Shown: one piece after another, positions 26,953 through 42,172 of the stretch
Layout of the letters: each line of letters starts with the position of its first letter
How positions within the stretch are numbered: the first letter of the stretch is position 1
Assembly: GCF_000380485.1 (NCBI RefSeq)
Contig: NZ_AQYG01000047.1
Location: forward strand, 248,001-312,000
Origin: Jongsikchunia kroppenstedtii DSM 45133
GTDB lineage: Bacteria; Actinomycetota; Actinomycetes; Mycobacteriales; Mycobacteriaceae
Reading direction: 5' to 3'
Length of the DNA: 64,000 nucleotides
The notes under the pieces: model-generated
Database searches by the model: none
What the model saw: only the letters and a program-made list of their open reading frames with translations
Told to the model about the DNA's origin: nothing
Program-made: the position numbers and the translations under genes

Positions 26953-28170
26953 TCAGGAACTCAGGACCGCGAGGCCCGGGAGTTCCTTGCCCTCAAGGTA
27001 TTCCAGCGACGCGCCGCCGCCGGTTGAGATGTGGCTGAAGCCGTCCTCCGGCAAACCGAGCAGCCGCACCGCGGCAGCCGAGTCACCGCCGCCGACAACG
27101 CTGAACGCGCCGGACGCGGTGGCCTGAACGATCGCCTCGGCGACGCCCTTGGTGCCGGCCGCGAACTTCTCGAACTCGAACACGCCGCTCGGACCGTTCC
27201 AGAAGATGGTCTTCGCGCCGCTGAGGACGGCGGCGAACCGCTTGACCGACTCGGGGCCGATGTCCAGCCCCATCCAGCCTTCCGGAATCTCTTCGGCGGC
27301 AACGGTCTTGGCCTCGGCGTCGGCGGCGAACTTGTCCGCCACGACCACATCGACGGGAAGATGGATAACGTCGCCGAACCGCTCCAGCAGATCCTTGCAG
27401 ACGTCGATCTGATCTTCCTGCAGCAGCGACGAACCGACCTGCAGTCCCTGCGCGGCGAGGAAGGTGAAGGCCATGCCGCCGCCGATGACCAGGGTGTCGA
27501 CCTTCGGGGCGAGCGCCTCGATGACACCCAGCTTGTCCGAGACCTTCGAGCCGCCCAGCACCACCGCGTACGGGCGGGCCGTGTCGGTCGTCAGCCGCTC
27601 CAGCACGTCGACCTCGGCGGCGACCAGGCCGCCGGCGTAATGCGGCAGCAGCTTGGCCACGTCGTAGACCGATGCCTGCTTGCGGTGCACCACGCCGAAT
27701 CCGTCGGACACGAACGCGCCGTTCATGCCCGTCAGGTCGGCCAGCGCGGCCGCGAACTTGGCCCGCTCGGCGTCGTCCTTGCTGGTCTCGCGCGGATCGA
27801 AGCGCACGTTCTCCAGCAGCAGGACGTCGCCGTCGGTCAGGCCCTCGGCCCGTGCCAACGCGTCGGTACCGACCACGTCGCCGGCCAGCTGAACGTTGCG
27901 CCCCAGTTCCTCACCCAGTCGCACGGCGACGGGCGCCAACGAGAACTTGGGATCGGGCTCGCCCTTCGGACGTCCCAGGTGCGCCGTGACGATCACCCCG
28001 GCACCGGCCTCGGCCAGCGCCTTGATCGTCGGTGCCGAGGCGATGATGCGCCCCGGATCGGTGATGTTGCCGTCGTCATCGAGCGGCACATTCAGGTCGC
28101 TGCGCACCAGGACGATGCGCCCGGCGACTCCCTCGTTCAGCAGATCGGCAAGTGTCGGTACCGACGTCAT
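26953..28170 (-). CDS. pgk: Phosphoglycerate kinase
   Basis: This 405-residue glycolytic kinase has [12 protein letters not shown] near residue 24, HLGRPKGE near 65, [17 protein letters not shown] near 206 and the C-terminal nucleotide loop [11 protein letters not shown]. It makes ATP from 1,3-bisphosphoglycerate. It lies between gap and tpiA with short gaps (25 and 39 bases), consistent with one transcript. Confidence 0.97.
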   Translation of the reverse strand: MTSVPTLADLLNEGVAGRIVLVRSDLNVPLDDDGNITDPGRIIASAPTIKALAEAGAGVIVTAHLGRPKGEPDPKFSLAPVAVRLGEELGRNVQLAGDVVGTDALARAEGLTDGDVLLLENVRFDPRETSKDDAERAKFAAALADLTGMNGAFVSDGFGVVHRKQASVYDVAKLLPHYAGGLVAAEVDVLERLTTDTARPYAVVLGGSKVSDKLGVIEALAPKVDTLVIGGGMAFTFLAAQGLQVGSSLLQEDQIDVCKDLLERFGDVIHLPVDVVVADKFAADAEAKTVAAEEIPEGWMGLDIGPESVKRFAAVLSGAKTIFWNGPSGVFEFEKFAAGTKGVAEAIVQATASGAFSVVGGGDSAAAVRLLGLPEDGFSHISTGGGASLEYLEGKELPGLAVLSS

Positions 28171-28195
28171 CAGCGAATTCTCCTAATCGACCGCG

Positions 28196-29257
<1,062 letters not shown>

Positions 29258-29358
29258 TCACCTCTAGCGTAAGCGATCACCGCCAACGCTCAGGAGTCAG
29301 GCTCTCGGCACAGCAGTCGCCGGTTCCGAGTGCCGCGGCGAGGACTGTTTCGCCGGAA

Positions 29359-30342
29359 TCAGGCGTCGTCGAGCAGGTCGGCCGTGACGGCCGATTCCGT
29401 GTCCGGGATGCCGTCCGTGGCGGCCTTCTTGTCCGCCATCGACAGCAGCCGCCGGATCCGGCCCGCGACCGCGTCCTTCGTCATCGGCGGATCGGCCAGC
29501 TGACCGAGTTCCTCGAGCGAGGCCTGCCGATGCGTGACCCGCAGCCGACCTGCGGCGACGAGATGATCGGGGACTTCGTCACCGAGGATCTCCAGCGCCC
29601 GCTCGACCCGGGCCGCAGCCGCCACGGCCGCGCGGGCCGACCGGCGCAGATTGGCGTCGTCGAAGTTGGCCAGCCGATTGGCGGTCGCCCGCACCTCGCG
29701 GCGCATGCGGCGTTCTTCCCACACGAGGCGGGTGTCCTGCGCGCCCATCCGGGTGAGCAGCGCGCCGATCGCCTCACCGTCGCGGATCACGACGCGGTCG
29801 GCTCCGCGTACCTCGCGAGCCTTCGCCGAGACGCCGAGCCGGCGGGCCGCGCCGACGAGCGCCAACGCGGCCTCGGGCCCGGGGCAGCTGACCTCCAGGG
29901 CCGACGACCGGCCGGGCTCGGTGAGCGACCCGTGCGCGAGAAACGCTCCGCGCCAGGCGGCTTCGGAATCACCGACGCTGCCGCCGACCACCTGGGCCGG
30001 CAGTCCGCGCACCGGCCGACCGCGCAGATCGAGCAGCCCGGTCTGCCGGGCCAACGCCTCTCCGTCCTTGGTGACCCGCACGATGTATCGCGCACCCTTG
30101 CGGATTCCGCCGGCGCCGAGCACATGCACATCGGAGTTGTATCCGTACAGATCGAAGATCTCGCGACGCAGGCGACGAGCGACGTTGCCGAGGTCGACCT
30201 CGGCCTCGACCACGACCCGCCCCGCGACGATATGCAGACCGCCCGCGAACCGCAGCAACGCGGACACTTCCGCCTTGCGGGCGCTGACCTGCGTGACCTG
30301 AAGACGACTCAGCTCGTCTTTGACCGCGGATGTCATCGCCAC
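29359..30342 (-). CDS. whiA: WhiA-type DNA-binding regulator
   Basis: This 327-residue protein has an N-terminal LAGLIDADG-like domain ([11 protein letters not shown] near residue 27) and a C-terminal helix-turn-helix ([25 protein letters not shown] near 280). WhiA is a sporulation or cell-division regulator in actinobacteria. It is three bases from yvcK, and the two are probably co-translated, the widely conserved rapZ-yvcK-whiA order. Confidence 0.95.
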   Translation of the reverse strand: MAMTSAVKDELSRLQVTQVSARKAEVSALLRFAGGLHIVAGRVVVEAEVDLGNVARRLRREIFDLYGYNSDVHVLGAGGIRKGARYIVRVTKDGEALARQTGLLDLRGRPVRGLPAQVVGGSVGDSEAAWRGAFLAHGSLTEPGRSSALEVSCPGPEAALALVGAARRLGVSAKAREVRGADRVVIRDGEAIGALLTRMGAQDTRLVWEERRMRREVRATANRLANFDDANLRRSARAAVAAAARVERALEILGDEVPDHLVAAGRLRVTHRQASLEELGQLADPPMTKDAVAGRIRRLLSMADKKAATDGIPDTESAVTADLLDDA

Positions 30343-30344
30343 TG

Positions 30345-31319
30345 CTACGCGTCCTCTTTCCGTTTTGTTGAGCCCGATTCACTATTGCACAGCCGATCGA
30401 TCAGCTCCGCGACTTTACCCGGGTCGTGGGTATGCGTGCCGGGTACCGCGAGCTCGCCCTCGTGCAACGCCGCACCGAACATCGCCGCCGCCCGCTCCAC
30501 ATGCTCGCGCTCCCGCCCGACCGGGACGCTGCCGGAATCGACCACCACGTCGTCGATCGGCAGCCGGTCGGCGTGCGCATGCAGCACATGCAGATGCCGT
30601 TCGACCGAAAACCCTGCCGTCTCACCGGGTTCCGGCGCCAGGTTGACGATGAGAACCTTACGCGCCCGCGTGGCCGACAGTGCCGCGAGCTGCGCCGGCA
30701 CCAACACATGCGGGATGACGCTGGAGAACCACGAGCCCGGGCCGAGCACGACCAGATCGGCCGCATCGATGGCCGCGATCGCGTCGTCGCAGGCGGGCGG
30801 ATCGGGTGGCACGAGCCGTACCCGACGCACCTTGCCCGGCGTGGTCGCCACTGCGACCTGACCGGAGATCTGATGGCTGATGCGCGGATCGGCCTCGAGC
30901 CCGGACACATCCGCTTCGATCTGCAAGGGCGACACCGACATCGGCAGCACCCGGCCCCGCACGCCGAGCGCGTTGGCCAGGGTGTCGAGGGCGCTGACCA
31001 CGTCGCCGTGCATCTCGCTCATCCCGGCCAGGAGCAGATTGCCGATCGGGTGCCCGGCCAGCGCGCCGTGGCCACCGAATCGATGCTGCAGCACCGCGGC
31101 CCGCTGATGCGACCGTTGGTCGCCGTCCGCCGACAGCAGCGCCGCCATCGCCATCCGCAGGTCGCCCGGCGGAATGACATCCAGTTCGGCCCGGAGCCGG
31201 CCCGACGACCCGCCGTCATCGGCGACCGTGACCACCGCTGTCACATCATCGGACAGCCGCCGCATCGCCAGCAGCGTCGCGTACAGTCCATGGCCCCCGC
31301 CCAGGGCGACGATTTTCAT
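30345..31319 (-). CDS. yvcK: YvcK/CofD-like protein
   Basis: This 324-residue protein starts with the nucleotide-binding motif [15 protein letters not shown] and contains [14 protein letters not shown] near residue 30. It belongs to the YvcK (CofD-like) family, which affects cell-wall precursor metabolism and cell shape. It lies between rapZ and whiA, overlapping neither but within three and 13 bases. Confidence 0.93.
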   Translation of the reverse strand: MKIVALGGGHGLYATLLAMRRLSDDVTAVVTVADDGGSSGRLRAELDVIPPGDLRMAMAALLSADGDQRSHQRAAVLQHRFGGHGALAGHPIGNLLLAGMSEMHGDVVSALDTLANALGVRGRVLPMSVSPLQIEADVSGLEADPRISHQISGQVAVATTPGKVRRVRLVPPDPPACDDAIAAIDAADLVVLGPGSWFSSVIPHVLVPAQLAALSATRARKVLIVNLAPEPGETAGFSVERHLHVLHAHADRLPIDDVVVDSGSVPVGREREHVERAAAMFGAALHEGELAVPGTHTHDPGKVAELIDRLCNSESGSTKRKEDA

Positions 31320-31332
31320 ACCGACCCCGACT

Positions 31333-32265
31333 TCATTCGCGCCCCAGATCGCGATGCATCACCCGCACCGCAAATTGGTACGGACGTTCCGGATCCGGCC
31401 GCGAGAGGCGTTCCGCCAGTGCCTCCGTCATTGCCACGCTGCGGTGTTTGCCGCCGGTGCATCCGACCCCGATCGTCATGTAGCGCTTGCCTTCTCGCTG
31501 GTATCCGTCGGCGGTGAGGCCGACCAGTCGAGCGTACAGATCCAGATACTCGCTCGCCCCCACCTGACCGAGCACGTAGTCGCGGACGTCGGCGTCCTGC
31601 CCGTTGTGCGGCCGCAGCTCCGGCACCCAGTGCGGATTCGGCAGGAAACGCACGTCTGCCACCAGATCCGCGTCGATCGGCAGCCCGTACTTGAAGCCGA
31701 ACGACTGCACCGCGACGTTGAGCAGCAGGCGGGAGTCCTCGGCGAAGGCGTCCTCGATGATCTCGCGCAACCGCTGCACCGACAGCAGCGAGGTGTCGAC
31801 CACCAGATCCGCCTGATGCTTCACCGACGCCAGGATCTCCCGCTCGGCCGCGATGCCCTGCATCAGAGTCCCACTGCCCTGCAACGGATGTCCGCGTCGC
31901 ACCTGCTCGAACCGGCGCACCAGCGCCGAGTCGGACGCATCCAGGAAGAGCACCTTGGGCGTCACCCCGATCTCGCGCAGCTCACGGCGCACCGACGCCA
32001 GCTCGGAGGCGAAATTGCGTGCGCCCGTGCGCACCACGACGGCCAAGCGGGACCCGACCGGACCCGCCTGCTCGCCGCCGGACGCCCCGGATTCACCCTC
32101 GCGGGCGACCTGCACCATGCGCGAGATCAGCGTCGACGGCACATTGTCCGCGACATACCAACCGGCGTCCTCGAGCACCTTGGCCACCGTGCCGCGACCG
32201 GCACCGGACACCCCGATCACGAGCAGAACGTCGATGTCGACGTTCTGCGTCTCAGGATCGTCCAC
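31333..32265 (-). CDS. rapZ: RapZ-like nucleotide-binding protein
   Basis: This 310-residue P-loop protein has [16 protein letters not shown] near the N-terminus, with the usual Walker Lys replaced by Arg, as seen in actinobacterial RapZ homologues. It ends with the conserved [14 protein letters not shown] segment. An ATG at 32292 is possible, but AGAGGGG five bases before GTG 32265 favours the latter. The 5' end overlaps uvrC by 14 bases. In other bacteria RapZ controls amino-sugar synthesis through RNA; its actinobacterial role is unclear. Confidence 0.88.
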   Translation of the reverse strand: MDDPETQNVDIDVLLVIGVSGAGRGTVAKVLEDAGWYVADNVPSTLISRMVQVAREGESGASGGEQAGPVGSRLAVVVRTGARNFASELASVRRELREIGVTPKVLFLDASDSALVRRFEQVRRGHPLQGSGTLMQGIAAEREILASVKHQADLVVDTSLLSVQRLREIIEDAFAEDSRLLLNVAVQSFGFKYGLPIDADLVADVRFLPNPHWVPELRPHNGQDADVRDYVLGQVGASEYLDLYARLVGLTADGYQREGKRYMTIGVGCTGGKHRSVAMTEALAERLSRPDPERPYQFAVRVMHRDLGRE

Positions 32266-34240
32266 GTGCACCCCTCTCGGTATCCGGTCCATCGCCGCCG
32301 GCGTCGCGATCATTGTCCCCCGCGGGATCGGCGAGGGCATCCCTAACGGCCACGGCGGTCGCCTCGCCGATACCGGGGACAGCGGTGATCTCCTCGATGC
32401 TGGCTTGCTTCAGGCGCGCGACCGAGCCGAAATGCGTGACCAGCGCCGCCCGCCGGGTGCTGCCCAGACCGGGCACCCCGTCGAGGACCGACGCAGTCAT
32501 CCGCCGGCTGCGTTTGCTGCGATGGAAGGTGATCGCGAACCGGTGGGCCTCGTCGCGCACCCGCTGCAGCAGGAAGAGCGCCTCGCTGCTGCGCGGGAAG
32601 ATGACCGGCTCGTCGTCGCCGGGGACCCAGACCTCCTCCAGCCGCTTCGCCAGGCCGATCACCGCGACATCGGTGATGCCCAGCTCGTCGAGCACCGCCG
32701 CCGCCGCATGCACTTGGGGCGCACCGCCGTCGACCACGAAAAGGTTTGGCGGATAAGCGAACCGGCGCGGTCGTCCGGTCTCCGGATTGATGCCCGGCCG
32801 ATCCGGATTCTCCGCCGGCTGCGTCTCGTCGCCGCCCGCCCGGTGCCGCAGGAACCGCCGCCGGGTGACCTCGGCGATCGACCCGACGTCATCGGATCGA
32901 CCGTCGCCGGCCGCCTCCTTGATGCTGTAGTGGCGGTAGTCGGACTTGCGCGCCAACCCGTCCTCGAACACCACCAGGGACGCGACCACATCGGTGCCCT
33001 GCACATGCGAGATGTCGATGCACTCGATGCGCAGCGGTGCGCTGTCGAGGCCCAGGGTCTCCTGGATCTCGGTGAGCGCGGCCGACCGCGTCGTCAGATC
33101 GCCGGCCCGCTTGAGCTTGTGCTGTGCCAGCGCGTCGGCCGCATTGCGGGTGACCGTCTCGAACAGCGTCTTCTTGTCACCGCGCTGGGGTACCCGCAGG
33201 TCGACCCCGCTGCCCCGCTGCTCCGACAGCCAGCGCCGCACCTGGGCGACGTCCGTCGGCAGCGCGGGCACCAGGATCTCCCGCGGGACCGGATGCTCGG
33301 CGTAGAACTGGGTGAGGAATTGATGCACCTGCTCGGGCTCGGTGTCGTTTCCGCCCGAGCCGTCGGCCGTCTCCACGACCCAGCCCTGCTGGCCGCGCAC
33401 ACGCCCCCCGCGGACGTGGAACATCTGTACCGAGACCTCGAGTTCGTCGCCGGACATTGCGATCACGTCGGCGTCGGTGCCATCCCCCAGCACCACGGCC
33501 TGCTTCTCCAGCGCCCGGCGCAGCGCGGTGATGTCATCGCGCAGCCGCGCGGCCCGCTCGAAGTCCAGATCGGTTGCGGCCGCATTCATTTCGACCTCGA
33601 ACTGCTTGATCAACTGGTCGGTGCGGCCGGACAGGAAGTCGCAGAAGTCCTCGACGATCTGCCGATGCCGGTCGGCATCGACCCGCCCCACGCATGGCGC
33701 CGCGCATTTGTCGATGTAGCCGAGCAGGCACGGTCGCCCGATCTGGTTGTGCCGCTTGAACACTCCGTTCGAACACGTGCGCGCCGGGAAGACCCCGGTC
33801 AGCAGGTCGACCGTCTCGCGGATGGCCCAGGCGTGCGAATACGGGCCGAAATACCGCACTCCTTTGCGCCGCGCACCACGATAGACGAAGAGCCGCGGGT
33901 ACTCCTCGTTCATCGTGACCGCCAGCACCGGGTAGCTCTTGTCGTCCCGGTACCGGACGTTGAATCGCGGATCGAACTCCTTGATCCAGTTGTATTCCAG
34001 CTGAAGCGCTTCGACTTCCGTGGACACCACGGTCCATTCGACCGACGCGGCCGTGGTCACCATCTGGTGCGTCCGCGGATGCAACGACAACGGATCGGCG
34101 AAATACGACGTCAGCCGCGACCGCAGGTTCTTGGCCTTGCCCACGTAGATGACGCGACCGTGCTGGTCGCGGAATTTGTATACCCCGGGATCGGTCGGAA
34201 TGGTCCCCGGTGCGGGCCGGTAGGACGCGGGATCTGCCAC
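32252..34240 (-). CDS. uvrC: Excinuclease ABC subunit C
   Basis: This is a 662-residue nuclease. It has the GIY-YIG domain ([25 protein letters not shown]) at the N-terminus, a UVR motif ([17 protein letters not shown]) near 215, the RNase H-like second nuclease domain, and a C-terminal helix-hairpin-helix ([27 protein letters not shown]). It cuts both sides of DNA lesions with UvrB. GTG 34240 ([11 protein letters not shown]) is preferred to a further GTG at 34270. Confidence 0.95.
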   Translation of the reverse strand: MADPASYRPAPGTIPTDPGVYKFRDQHGRVIYVGKAKNLRSRLTSYFADPLSLHPRTHQMVTTAASVEWTVVSTEVEALQLEYNWIKEFDPRFNVRYRDDKSYPVLAVTMNEEYPRLFVYRGARRKGVRYFGPYSHAWAIRETVDLLTGVFPARTCSNGVFKRHNQIGRPCLLGYIDKCAAPCVGRVDADRHRQIVEDFCDFLSGRTDQLIKQFEVEMNAAATDLDFERAARLRDDITALRRALEKQAVVLGDGTDADVIAMSGDELEVSVQMFHVRGGRVRGQQGWVVETADGSGGNDTEPEQVHQFLTQFYAEHPVPREILVPALPTDVAQVRRWLSEQRGSGVDLRVPQRGDKKTLFETVTRNAADALAQHKLKRAGDLTTRSAALTEIQETLGLDSAPLRIECIDISHVQGTDVVASLVVFEDGLARKSDYRHYSIKEAAGDGRSDDVGSIAEVTRRRFLRHRAGGDETQPAENPDRPGINPETGRPRRFAYPPNLFVVDGGAPQVHAAAAVLDELGITDVAVIGLAKRLEEVWVPGDDEPVIFPRSSEALFLLQRVRDEAHRFAITFHRSKRSRRMTASVLDGVPGLGSTRRAALVTHFGSVARLKQASIEEITAVPGIGEATAVAVRDALADPAGDNDRDAGGDGPDTERGARGRS

Positions 34241-34250
34241 GGACTTCAGG

Positions 34251-36573
<2,323 letters not shown>

Positions 36574-36577
<4 letters not shown>

Positions 36578-37185
36578 TCTCCCGCTCCTGTCAGGCGTTC
36601 CACATATTTGGCGATGACGTCGACTTCCAGATTCACCGTAGTCCCCACGGCGGCACCGCCCAGCGTCGTGAGCTCCAAAGTGGTTGGAATCAGCGAGATC
36701 TCAAACCACGGCGCCGGGTCGTCGGTCGCGGACGCGGCCGATACCGTCAGCGAGATGCCGTCGACGGTGATCGAACCCTTCTCGACGATGTAGCGAATCA
36801 GATTGACCGGCACCGTGATTCGAATCACAGTCCAGTTCTCGCCCGGCGTGATCGCGGCGATCGTGCCGGTGGCATCGACGTGGCCCTGGACAACGTGACC
36901 GCCGAACCGGCCGCCGGCCGCCATCGCGCGCTCCAGGTTGACCGGGCTGCCGACCGCGAGGGACCCCAGCGAACTGCGTCGCAGGGTCTCGCCCATCACG
37001 TCGACCCGGAACTGATCGGGCTCGGGCTTGTCGACGACGGTCAGGCAGACACCGTTGACGGAGATCGAATCGCCGTGCCCGGCATCAGAGGTGACGAGTG
37101 GTCCGCGGACCGTCACACGTGCGGCGTCGGCGAGCTCTTCCCAGGCGACGATGTCGCCACGCTCTTCGACGATTCCGGTAAACAT
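36574..37185 (-). CDS. ribE: Riboflavin synthase, alpha chain
   Basis: This 203-residue protein has two homologous lumazine-binding halves; the opening is [12 protein letters not shown] and [12 protein letters not shown] lies near residue 95. It dismutates two lumazines to riboflavin. It is the first gene after the FMN riboswitch (37260-37440), which probably controls the ribE-ribBA-ribH unit. Confidence 0.95.
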
Positions 37186-37259
37186 CGCGCTCCTGTGGGT
37201 CGGTTATGGGCGGACACCCAGCGCGAGAAGAGGGCCACACGGCGTGCCGTGTCACCCGG

Positions 37260-37440
37260 GTTCTCTCTCATCCGGACTATGACCGTCGGCTCCGGAGTCG
37301 CACCGGATCTGCTTGTCCCCGTCGCCACCGGGGTGACGCCGGGCGCTCGCGGGCTCGGTTCGCATGTCGCTGCAGGCGTTGGCCGTCACAGCGGATGTGA
37401 GCCTCACCGCCGGTGGGGAATTTCACCCCGCCCTGAGAAC
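37260..37440 (-). ncRNA. FMN riboswitch (RFN element)
   Basis: On the minus strand the aptamer opens with TTCTCAGGGCGGGGTGAAA and closes with GTCCGGATGAGAGAGAAC. In between are CCCCACCGGCGGT, a variable arm, AGCCCGCGAGC, and CAGATCCGGTGCGACTCCGG followed by AGCCGACGGT. All conserved FMN-binding segments are seen. It lies 24 bases after the ribD stop and 75 bases before ribE, so it can regulate ribE-ribBA-ribH independently of ribD and rpe. Confidence 0.97.
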
Positions 37441-37463
37441 ATCCACCATCGAAATTAGCACAG

Positions 37464-38492
37464 TCAAACCTGTGTCGGATCGACCCTCCCGGCAACCGGG
37501 ACAAGCGTCACCAGCAGGTCTTCGCCCAGCTCCACGACGCTTTCGCGACGGAATCGGTGAATTTCGGTCAACGTGCGCACAGTGGGGTCGACCACGGCTG
37601 CGGTGCCGCCGCCGAGCAGCGCCGGCGCGAGGTAGGCCTGCACCCGATCGACCAGCCCGGCGGCCGCGAACGCGCCGAGCAATCGCGGACCACCCTCGAC
37701 CTGAACATTGCTGCGATCGCCGATCTCGTCCAGCACCGCCGACAGATCGCGGGTCCGCAGGATCAGCGTCGGCGCGCAGTCGTCGAGAACCCGTGCCGTC
37801 TCCGGGATGTCGCGCTCGCCGACCACCACCCGCAGGGGTTGCCGCGGGTGCAGCGAGCCGTCCGGATGGCGCGCGGTGAGGGCCGGATCGTCGGCCAACA
37901 CGGTGCCGGTGCCGACGACGATCGCGTCGAGGCGCGCGCGTTCGGCGTGCACGTACTCGCGGGCCTGCGGTCCGGTGATCCACTGGCTGGTGCCGTCCGG
38001 CGCCGCGCTGCGACCATCGAGGGTCGCAGCGAACTTCGCCGTCACGAACGGACGGCCCGTGCGTTGCCGGTGCAGCCAGGCCCGTAGCGGTCCGGCGGCC
38101 ACCTCGTCGGCCAGCAGGCCGGCCGTCACCTCGACCCCGGCCGCGCGCAGGGTCGCGGCACCCCCGGCCGCGGACGGGTTGGGGTCCGCCATCGCGTAGT
38201 GCACGGCGGCGATGCCCGCGGCGATCAGCGCCTGTGCGCAGGGACCAGTGCGGCCGGTGTGATTGCACGGTTCGAGCGTGACGTAGGCCGTGCCGCCGGC
38301 CGCGTGATCGCCGGCCGCGGCCAGGGCGACGACCTCGGCATGCGGACCGCCCGCCTCCTGGGTGTGTCCGACGCCGACGACGGCGCCCGACCTGTCCACG
38401 ATGACCGCGCCGACCGGCGGGTTCGGGGTGCTGAGCGGTTGAGCGCCCGCCGATTCGGCGAGCGCCCGTCGCATAAGCTCCGCCGGCGTCAT
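37464..38492 (-). CDS. ribD: Bifunctional pyrimidine deaminase/reductase
   Basis: This is a 342-residue protein. The N-terminal zinc deaminase has HAEVVAL near residue 50 and PCNHTGRTGPC near 75. The C-terminal reductase has TAKFAATLDGRSA and the VEGGPRLLGAF motif. It makes the ribitylaminouracil precursor of riboflavin. ATG 38492 lies four bases after the rpe stop, and the gene is upstream of the FMN riboswitch. Confidence 0.94.
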   Translation of the reverse strand: MTPAELMRRALAESAGAQPLSTPNPPVGAVIVDRSGAVVGVGHTQEAGGPHAEVVALAAAGDHAAGGTAYVTLEPCNHTGRTGPCAQALIAAGIAAVHYAMADPNPSAAGGAATLRAAGVEVTAGLLADEVAAGPLRAWLHRQRTGRPFVTAKFAATLDGRSAAPDGTSQWITGPQAREYVHAERARLDAIVVGTGTVLADDPALTARHPDGSLHPRQPLRVVVGERDIPETARVLDDCAPTLILRTRDLSAVLDEIGDRSNVQVEGGPRLLGAFAAAGLVDRVQAYLAPALLGGGTAAVVDPTVRTLTEIHRFRRESVVELGEDLLVTLVPVAGRVDPTQV

Positions 38493-38496
38493 GGTG

Positions 38497-39207
38497 TCAG
38501 TGCCGATGTGCGGCCGACAATGCCTGCTGCCGAAGCGATTCCACCGCGGCACCCGGCGACTCGGCGCCGTACACGGCCGATCCCGCGACGAAGCAGTCGA
38601 CCCCGGCCTCCGCGGCCTCCTCGATCGTCGCAGCGTTGATGCCACCGTCGATCTCGATCAGGATCTGCAGCTCCCCGCTGTCGACGAGCGTGCGCATCCG
38701 CCGCACCTTGTCGAGCACCTCGGGGATGAAGGACTGGCCACCGAATCCAGGCTCGACGCTCATCACCAGCAGCGTGTCGAAGCTCTTGAGGATCTCCAGA
38801 TACGGCTCGAGCGGCGTGTTCGGCTTGATCGACAGGCCTGCCTTCGCGCCGGCGGCGCGGATATCGCGCGCGACGGACAGTGGGTCGTCAGTGGCCTCGG
38901 CGTGGAAGGTCACGTTGTAGGCGCCGGCCTCCGCATACGGCGGCGCCCAGCGACCCGGATCCTCGATCATCAGATGGCAGTCGATCGGAATATCGGTGCG
39001 GCGCAACAGACTTTCGACGACCGGCAGCCCCAGCGTGAGGTTCGGCACGAAATGCGCGTCCATCACGTCGACATGCAGCCAGTCACTGTTCGACACGGCG
39101 GCCGCCTCGGCGGCCAGGTTGGCGAAGTCGGCGGACAGGATCGACGGCGCGATCATCGGATGGAACGAACCGGAATCGGCAGACCCGGAGTCTCTTGACA
39201 CAGTCAC
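38497..39207 (-). CDS. rpe: Ribulose-phosphate 3-epimerase
   Basis: This 236-residue TIM barrel has [29 protein letters not shown] with the metal-binding His and Asp, [10 protein letters not shown] and [11 protein letters not shown]. It interconverts ribulose-5-phosphate and xylulose-5-phosphate, linking ribose supply to riboflavin and the pentose pathway. GTG 39207 is used; a GTG at 39201 is also possible. Confidence 0.95.
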   Translation of the reverse strand: MTVSRDSGSADSGSFHPMIAPSILSADFANLAAEAAAVSNSDWLHVDVMDAHFVPNLTLGLPVVESLLRRTDIPIDCHLMIEDPGRWAPPYAEAGAYNVTFHAEATDDPLSVARDIRAAGAKAGLSIKPNTPLEPYLEILKSFDTLLVMSVEPGFGGQSFIPEVLDKVRRMRTLVDSGELQILIEIDGGINAATIEEAAEAGVDCFVAGSAVYGAESPGAAVESLRQQALSAAHRH

Positions 39208-39216
39208 GGTCGAATC

Positions 39217-39816
39217 CTAGCCGTCGAAGGCCGATTCTCCGGCCCGCACCAGCTCCGCTCGCACGTGCTGCCAGGTGCGATCGACCGTTTCCGGCGGCGC
39301 CGTGAATCCCAGCACCGCCACTCCCCGCATCGCCGCGAGCGCGGTGGTCACGACCCGGCTGAACGCCGGCTTCCGCACCAGGTCCGGTAGGTACTGCGCG
39401 GCCAGGGTGCGCAGCTGCTCGGTCAGTTCATGGTCGAAGCGATGCAGATGGGCGCCCAGTTCGCGGTCGGTGCGGGCCGCGACGTGCAGCTCCAGGGAGG
39501 CGGTGAACAGCGGCCCGCGATGCACCTGCCACATCCGGTCGAGCAGCTCGGGATAGTCGATCCTCGTCTTCCCCAGCGTGCGTTGCACTTCCGCGCGCAT
39601 CTGCTGCGAGAGCCGGTCGAGCGCCTGGACCAGCAGATCGGGTTTGGAGGTGAAGTAGTGCGCGTGGGCGCCGCGGGTGACACCCGCCTTGCGGACGATC
39701 GCCTCTGTGGTCAGGCCCGCGTAACCGCGTTTGACCAGCACGTAGATGGTCGCATCGAGGATCGCCGTCCGGGTGGCTTCGCGCCGCTCGGCCTGTGTCC
39801 GTCGAACCTGTGCCAT
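39217..39816 (-). CDS. TetR-family regulator
   Basis: This 199-residue regulator has the helix-turn-helix LTTEAIVRKAGVTRGAHAHYFTSKPDLL near residues 36-63, with AHAHYF instead of the usual LYxYF. The ligand domain is helical and unrecognised. GGGAGA precedes ATG 39816. It is an accessory gene between rpe and rsmB and has no clear neighbouring target. Confidence 0.85.
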   Translation of the reverse strand: MAQVRRTQAERREATRTAILDATIYVLVKRGYAGLTTEAIVRKAGVTRGAHAHYFTSKPDLLVQALDRLSQQMRAEVQRTLGKTRIDYPELLDRMWQVHRGPLFTASLELHVAARTDRELGAHLHRFDHELTEQLRTLAAQYLPDLVRKPAFSRVVTTALAAMRGVAVLGFTAPPETVDRTWQHVRAELVRAGESAFDG

Positions 39817-39833
39817 GCCGTTCTCCCGACCCG

Positions 39834-41234
39834 TCAGTTCTTCCGGAGCAGGGCCAGGAACATCGCGTCGGTGCCGTGCAGATGCGGCCACAGCTGCACC
39901 CACGGGCCGTCGCCGAGATCCGTCCCGTTCGGGATCAGCTCGCGCGCGTCGATCGGCGTCACGGCACCGGAGTCAACCGCCGCACGCACCACGCCGACGG
40001 TCTCGTCCGGATGCGGCGAACATGTCGAGTAGCCGACGATGCCGCCAGGGCGCGTGAGTTCGATTGCCGCGGTGAGGAGTTCGCCCTGCAGCGCGATCAG
40101 CCCCGGCAGCTCGGCCGGTCCACGCCGCCAACGCGCCTCCGGCCGGCGACGCAGCGAGCCCAGGCCCGAGCAGGGCGCATCGACCAGCACCCGGTCGTAG
40201 CCCGGCGTCAGACCGCTGCTGCGACCGTCGGCGACATGCACGGTGACCGGCAGCTCCGCGGTCACCTGCTCGATCAGCTTCGCGCGGTGCTCCGCCGGCT
40301 CGACCGCGTCGACCGTCGCACCGTCGATCGCCGCCAGCGACCCGAGCAACGCGGCCTTGCCGCCAGGCCCGGCGCAGAGATCGAGCCAGCGCTCCGATCG
40401 GTCGCCGGTCCCCTCCAGCGGCGCCATCGCGACGGCCCGGGCGACCAGCTGACTGCCCTCGTCCTGCACGCCGGCCAGCCCCTCTCGGACCGGCTCGAGC
40501 GCTCCCGGGTCGCCGCCGTCGAGGTAGACGCAGTACGGCGACATCCGTCCGGTGTCGCCGCCGGTGATGGCGGCGAGCTCATCCGCGGTGATCTGCCCCG
40601 GCCGCGCCACCAGATGGGTAATCGGGCGCGCGTCATCGGCCGCCAGCGCGGCCTGCAGCTGCCCCATCGACCCGCCGAGCGCGCGATCGAACACCTCGGC
40701 GATCCAGCGCGGGTGGGCGTACCGGAAAGCCAGGTTGCCGAGCAGGTCGTCGGCCATCGACGGGGCCAGGGCGTCCACCCAGAGCTCCTCGTCCTTCTGG
40801 GAGATCTTGCGCAGCACCGCATTCGCGAATCCGACCGCGCCGTGACCCGCTCGCCGGCGCACCAGGTCGACCGAGGTCGACACGGCGGCGTGGGCTCCCA
40901 CGCGGGTGCGCAGCAGCTGATAGCTGCCCAACCGCAGCGCGTCGAGCACCGGTCCGTCGATCTGGCTCACCGGCCGACCGGACGCCGACTCGATGATCTG
41001 GTCGAGTACACCCTGCGCGCGACAGGTGCCGTAGGTGAGTTCCGTGGCGAACGCGGCGTCCCGGGTGTCCAGCCGGCGTTCGCGAATCAACCTGGGCAGC
41101 AGGAGGTTCGCGTAGGCGTCCGACTCGCGCACCGCGGCCAGGACATCGGCAGCGAGCATGCGCACCGGATCCAGCCGGGTCGTCACATTGCGCTGCTTGT
41201 CCCCATCACGCTGATCGCGACCGTCGCGGCTCAT
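39834..41234 (-). CDS. rsmB: 16S rRNA m5C methyltransferase, RsmB/Fmu type
   Basis: This 466-residue enzyme has an N-terminal NusB-like domain (residues about 15-160) followed by a SAM methyltransferase with [14 protein letters not shown], the catalytic [18 protein letters not shown] near 350 and a second Cys in [11 protein letters not shown] near 407. It methylates cytosine in rRNA. It overlaps fmt by four bases (ATGA). Confidence 0.93.
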   Translation of the reverse strand: MSRDGRDQRDGDKQRNVTTRLDPVRMLAADVLAAVRESDAYANLLLPRLIRERRLDTRDAAFATELTYGTCRAQGVLDQIIESASGRPVSQIDGPVLDALRLGSYQLLRTRVGAHAAVSTSVDLVRRRAGHGAVGFANAVLRKISQKDEELWVDALAPSMADDLLGNLAFRYAHPRWIAEVFDRALGGSMGQLQAALAADDARPITHLVARPGQITADELAAITGGDTGRMSPYCVYLDGGDPGALEPVREGLAGVQDEGSQLVARAVAMAPLEGTGDRSERWLDLCAGPGGKAALLGSLAAIDGATVDAVEPAEHRAKLIEQVTAELPVTVHVADGRSSGLTPGYDRVLVDAPCSGLGSLRRRPEARWRRGPAELPGLIALQGELLTAAIELTRPGGIVGYSTCSPHPDETVGVVRAAVDSGAVTPIDARELIPNGTDLGDGPWVQLWPHLHGTDAMFLALLRKN

Positions 41235-42172
41235 CGCAGCACCTCGCCATCGACGCGGGCACCGCGGGCCCAGTCGGCCGCCGCCATGGCCTTTTTGCCG
41301 GGCGCCTGCACGGTGCTCAGCCGCACGACATCGGTTGCGGTGCCGACGAATACCGCCTTCTTGGTGACGACGACCGCGCCGGCCGGAACCGGACCGTCAT
41401 GTCCCGGAACGCCGTCCGGCATCGGGGTGACGGGGCCGAGCTTCAATCGGTCATCGCCGAGCGTCGTCCAGGCGCCGGGCGCGGGTGTCATCGCGCGCAC
41501 CTTGCGGTCGATGATGAATGCCGGCCGCGCCCAATCGATCTGCGCATGCGCCACATCCACCTTCGGCGCGGTGCTGACACCGTCGGCCGACTGCGGGACC
41601 GCCTGCAGCTCGCCGGCGGCGAGTCCGTCCATCGTCTTCTCCAGTAGCATCGAGCCGGCATCGGCGAGGCGCTCCAGCAGGTCGCCGCTGGTGTCTTGCG
41701 GCCGGATCGGCTCGGTGACCACGCCGAAGACCGGGCCGGTGTCGAGCCCCTTCTCGATGCGGAAGGTGGCGGCACCGGTCATCTCGTCCCCGGCCTCGAT
41801 GGCGGCCTGCACCGGGGCCGCGCCGCGCCAGGCCGGCAGCAGCGAGAAATGCAGGTTCACCCAGCCGTGTTCGGGCAGGTCCAGCAGGTCGGCGGGCACC
41901 AGCCCGCCATAGGCGACGACCGGGCAGCAGTCGGGAGCCCATTCGCGCAGCTGGGCGACGGCATCCGGCTCCGCCAGCTTGGCGGGCGTGATGACAGGGA
42001 TGCCCGCCGCGTCGGCGAGTTCGCCGACCGGCGAGCGGTGCACCTTCCGGCCGCGGCCACTGGCGGCGTCGGGGCGGGTGATGACCCCCACCACCTCGTG
42101 ATGTTCGGAGTCGATGAGCCGCTGCAGGGCGGGTACCGCCGGCTCCGGTGTTCCGGCGAAGACGAGCCGCAC
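41231..42172 (-). CDS. fmt: Methionyl-tRNA formyltransferase
   Basis: This 313-residue protein has [14 protein letters not shown], the active-site [18 protein letters not shown] (Asn-His-Asp region) near 108 and [13 protein letters not shown] near 145. It formylates initiator Met-tRNA with 10-formyl-THF. GTG 42172 overlaps the def stop by one base. It shares an operon with rsmB and def, which removes the formyl group later. Confidence 0.95.
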   Translation of the reverse strand: MRLVFAGTPEPAVPALQRLIDSEHHEVVGVITRPDAASGRGRKVHRSPVGELADAAGIPVITPAKLAEPDAVAQLREWAPDCCPVVAYGGLVPADLLDLPEHGWVNLHFSLLPAWRGAAPVQAAIEAGDEMTGAATFRIEKGLDTGPVFGVVTEPIRPQDTSGDLLERLADAGSMLLEKTMDGLAAGELQAVPQSADGVSTAPKVDVAHAQIDWARPAFIIDRKVRAMTPAPGAWTTLGDDRLKLGPVTPMPDGVPGHDGPVPAGAVVVTKKAVFVGTATDVVRLSTVQAPGKKAMAAADWARGARVDGEVLR

